From Bordetella parapertussis (GTDB lineage Bacteria; Pseudomonadota; Gammaproteobacteria; Burkholderiales; Burkholderiaceae_B): DNA of 8,645 nucleotides. Below, piece after piece: positions 6,517-8,645 of this stretch. The position numbers and the translations under genes are program-made. The notes under the pieces were generated by a model. The model saw only the letters and a program-made list of their open reading frames with translations, did not search any database and was not told where the DNA came from. Position 1 is the stretch's first letter. Each line of letters starts with the position of its first letter. The stretch is from positions 1 through 8,645 of the forward strand of contig CAMAYM010000107.1 in assembly GCA_945862495.1 (NCBI GenBank). Reading direction: 5' to 3'.

Positions 6517-7431
6517 TCAACATATCCCAAGAAAATCTAAACCTATCGCCTCAGTTGTCAAGACGGGTAACGAATATCCCGGATACGTGACATCTGTTAA
6601 ATACAAACCATCAGGTGAAAAAGTTGGAGCCCCCTGAGTACGGTCGCGCGCTTCAAGAACCATTGCAACGTAGTCTTCAGTCTCTCGGCCCTGTCCCACC
6701 TGAACAAGTGCACCCAAAATATTGCGAACCATATGATGCAAAAAAGCATTGGCCCTCAGATGAACAACAATGCGAGGTCCCTGCTGGGTGATGTCTAGTT
6801 GATGTAATGTTCGAATGGGTGACTTGGCCTGACACTGAGAAGACCTAAAGCTACTGAAGTCATGCTCGCCCAGCAAGCAGTGAGCAGCATTACGCATCGC
6901 CTCTACATTAAGCGGTTGAAACACCCACCCTGCCCGACCCTGCCACAAAGGATGACGCACACGTGTATTGAGGATAACGTAGGTGTATGCACGCGTCGTC
7001 GCTGAAAAACGCGCATGAAACTCTACAGGTACGACTTGCGCCCACTGCACAGAAATAGAATCTGGCAGATGTGCATTGGTTCCGCGCACCCAAGACTCAG
7101 GCGTACGCTGTACATCCGTATCAAGGTGCACGACTTGGTTGAGACCGTGCACCCCCGTATCCGTACGACCTGCACAAACTGTATTAACAGGTGCACCCAC
7201 AAAAACTTGAAGTGCGCGTTCTAGGGCATCCTGAACAGTTTCTCCATGGGGTTGTTTTTGCCAACCTTGCCAAGGACGACCATCATAGGCAATGCCAAGT
7301 GCAATCCTACTTAAACTAGGAAAGCTCGTTGAGGACTGAGCACAGTCAATCGATTGTGACTCTACTGAGGCCGAGACAAACGAATCAGACACCTGTTTTG
7401 CTGGATGCAGCCGCATTCGACGGCTTGTCAT
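6517..7431 (-). CDS. truA: tRNA pseudouridine(38-40) synthase
   Basis: TruA converts uridines 38-40 of many tRNA anticodon arms to pseudouridine. In the longest reading (304 residues) the core begins at about residue 41 with SRIALGIAYDG. The catalytic Asp91 lies in AGRTDTGVHG, followed by FHARFSATTRAYTY (138-151), FLHHMVRNILG (230-240) and APTFSPDGLYL (268-278), all family motifs. TruA is usually about 265-280 residues, so some 30-40 N-terminal residues are extra and low in conservation. The start is uncertain. The ATG at 7431 overlaps fimV by 47 bases. Another ATG is at 7416. A GTG at 7392, two bases before the fimV TGA, would suit translational coupling. None has a clear Shine-Dalgarno. The middle gene of fimV-truA-trpF. 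Confidence 0.93.
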   Translation of the reverse strand: MTSRRMRLHPAKQVSDSFVSASVESQSIDCAQSSTSFPSLSRIALGIAYDGRPWQGWQKQPHGETVQDALERALQVFVGAPVNTVCAGRTDTGVHGLNQVVHLDTDVQRTPESWVRGTNAHLPDSISVQWAQVVPVEFHARFSATTRAYTYVILNTRVRHPLWQGRAGWVFQPLNVEAMRNAAHCLLGEHDFSSFRSSQCQAKSPIRTLHQLDITQQGPRIVVHLRANAFLHHMVRNILGALVQVGQGRETEDYVAMVLEARDRTQGAPTFSPDGLYLTDVTYPGYSLPVLTTEAIGLDFLGIC

Positions 7432-8645
7432 CCGCAGATAAATTCAGATCAATCGACTGAAGCTTTTGATCAAAATCCGAAACAACCGACGCATCGACGC
7501 GAGGCACTTGCTCCAATTCATCATTCCGCGCTTGTCGACCTGCTCGCTTTAATAGAAAAGCAATGATCAGTGCGAGCAGAGCAGAAATTCCGAGCACAGC
7601 CCCAAGTACATGATCAGAAGCATATTGCTTCAATTTATCCATCGCAGTTTTTACTTCGCTCGCAGCCAAGGTCTCGGGATTTGTTTTGGATCCGCTGGCG
7701 GACGAACCTTGAGCACCCATCGCTCCTGTCGCATTAGAGGATTCGGCAGTTCCGCTCACACCAGACGCTCCGGGGGCTCCGGAAACATCAGATTTGACGG
7801 AAGTTCCAGATGTGCCAGGCGTTCCAGATGTGCCAGGCGTCCCAGTTACACCAGCCGGACCAGATGCGCCAACTGCCCCAGCCGGTCCCTTTGCGCCGCT
7901 AGAGCCTGTAGCAGCCTGACTTTTCTGAAGCGCATCTTTTAAGTCTTCGACATTTTTCTGCAATGCCTCAACGCGAGATTGCATTTCACGCAACTCGTTT
8001 GCATTCGCAACACGTGCATCGGCCTGCTGATCAGAGGGATTCGTCGAGGCCAACCTGACCTGATCACCAACCGCGGCGTTATCGGTGGCTGACTGAGGGC
8101 TCGTGACAGCGCCTGTCTGCGCGCTCGGAATCACAACAGTCGGTACAGTCGACACCGGAGCCCCAGTTTGCCCGGTGCCACGACGGGATCTAAAAGCCTG
8201 GTCGTGCTTAGCAAACATCGAACGCGCATACTTGGCATCAACGGCACGCATCGTTGCAGCGTCCGGAATATTGAGCGACACGCCGGCACGAAGCAAATTC
8301 ATGTTTTCAGCGATAAATGCTTGAGGATTGGCCACATAAATCGCCCACATGACTTGATATATATCCGCACCACGCACCGATTTTTCTAAAGAAATCGCAT
8401 ACAAAGTATCGCCACGCACAACTTGCACCACACCTGACGATTTAGGTGAAGCCTCATCGATTAACACTAAATAGCTAGACTGAATGGATGTTGTACCTGA
8501 AGCCGTTGTCAGTCTAATCAACACATCAATCACAGGGCGGTTGACCGCTTGATTCGATCGCAACACAAGATTGCGCGAAGTCGCGTTGACGCCTGGCTCG
8601 ATGGTGACGGACAAAGACTCAAGTGAGGCGGGTAGAGTCAAACCA
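7385..8645 (-). CDS. fimV: FimV-like LysM inner-membrane protein with collagen-like segment (partial, 5' end outside window)
   Basis: FimV proteins span the inner membrane with a peptidoglycan-binding LysM in the periplasm and assist type IV pilus or polar assembly; that role is taken from the family. The signal peptide and true start lie beyond base 8645; residues here are counted from 8641. Residues 1-65 resemble the FimV N-terminal domain (NRPVIDVLIRLTTASG, YLVLIDEA). LysM occupies about 73-126 (VQVVRGDTLYAIS, WAIYVANPQAFI, NLLRAGVSLNIP). A likely coiled coil spans 216-243. A Gly-X-Y collagen-like run spans 246-281, with shorter blocks to 314. One membrane helix lies at 345-364 (LGAVLGISALLALIIAFLL). 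A short cytoplasmic tail ends with FDQKLQSIDLNLSADD, recalling the acidic FimV C-terminus. Large FimV proteins carry a long cytoplasmic TPR domain, which is absent here. It overlaps truA by up to 47 bases. Confidence 0.88.
   Translation of the reverse strand, partial: GLTLPASLESLSVTIEPGVNATSRNLVLRSNQAVNRPVIDVLIRLTTASGTTSIQSSYLVLIDEASPKSSGVVQVVRGDTLYAISLEKSVRGADIYQVMWAIYVANPQAFIAENMNLLRAGVSLNIPDAATMRAVDAKYARSMFAKHDQAFRSRRGTGQTGAPVSTVPTVVIPSAQTGAVTSPQSATDNAAVGDQVRLASTNPSDQQADARVANANELREMQSRVEALQKNVEDLKDALQKSQAATGSSGAKGPAGAVGASGPAGVTGTPGTSGTPGTSGTSVKSDVSGAPGASGVSGTAESSNATGAMGAQGSSASGSKTNPETLAASEVKTAMDKLKQYASDHVLGAVLGISALLALIIAFLLKRAGRQARNDELEQVPRVDASVVSDFDQKLQSIDLNLSADDKPSNAAASSKTGV
7799..7906 (-). 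repeat. Collagen-like Gly-X-Y tract in FimV
   Basis: Twelve uninterrupted Gly-X-Y triplets: GSS GAK GPA GAV GAS GPA, then GVT GTP GTS GTP GTS GTS. X and Y are rich in Ala, Pro, Thr and Ser. Further blocks follow downstream (GAP GAS GVS GTA at 7745-7780; GAM GAQ GSS later). The tract sits between the coiled coil and the membrane helix, on the periplasmic side. Confidence 0.9.
7803..7838. repeat. Exact 18-base tandem duplication in fimV
   Basis: The 18-base unit GTTCCAGATGTGCCAGGC (plus strand) occurs at 7803-7820 and again immediately at 7821-7838. A third, degenerate start (GTCCCAG) follows. The unit equals six codons, so a gain or loss of copies keeps the frame and changes the number of GTP-GTS triplet pairs. 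Confidence 0.92.

Noticed and set aside
7740..7906. CRISPR-like or satellite repeat array
   Set aside because: The periodicity follows Gly-X-Y coding triplets in frame; apart from the 18-base duplication the units are not identical and there are no spacers.

Overview
The window looks like core chromosome of a beta-proteobacterium, most likely a Burkholderiales/Alcaligenaceae relative with about 50% GC. Three things suggest this: a fimV-truA-trpF string, a Bug-type periplasmic receptor, and an EIIA-type PTS gene directly after gshB. The assignment rests on recognised protein families and gene order, not on a database search.

Layout. Positions 1-3678 are a tight minus-strand string read right to left: thrS (threonyl-tRNA synthetase), infC (IF3, starting at a non-canonical ATC codon), gshB (glutathione synthetase), and the first 64 codons of a mannose-family PTS EIIA protein that leaves the window at base 1. 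Gaps are 18, 4 and 3 bases, so this reads as one transcription unit. A divergent region of about 150 bases separates thrS from a plus-strand pair. The first of that pair is a Bug/TctC-type receptor gene broken by one in-frame TAA. The second is an intact arylmalonate decarboxylase/maleate isomerase-like gene that lacks cysteine at both usual catalytic positions. Converging on this pair is a second minus-strand unit: fimV (5' end outside the window), truA, trpF, then tRNA-Val(GAC). The tRNA has its own consensus sigma-70 promoter and an intrinsic terminator.

How the genes work together. thrS and infC serve translation, and truA and the tRNA belong to tRNA supply and modification. gshB makes glutathione and trpF makes tryptophan. 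The EIIA protein is probably part of a regulatory PTS. FimV is a cell-envelope LysM/inner-membrane protein. The plus-strand pair looks like an accessory solute-receptor plus enzyme cassette, of the kind common in Burkholderiales, now damaged in its receptor.

Points of interest. (1) The receptor has a lone nonsense codon with both halves otherwise intact. (2) The AMDase-like enzyme has His and Gly where the family has catalytic Cys. (3) infC is followed directly by gshB instead of rpmI-rplT, and trpF is followed by a tRNA instead of trpBA. (4) FimV carries a collagen-like run of 12 uninterrupted Gly-X-Y triplets containing an exact 18-base tandem duplication. (5) A perfect 10+1+10 inverted repeat lies inside the EIIA coding sequence. 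I saw no clear previously undescribed multi-gene system, CRISPR array, insertion sequence or phage module. No stretch over 300 bases lacks a gene.
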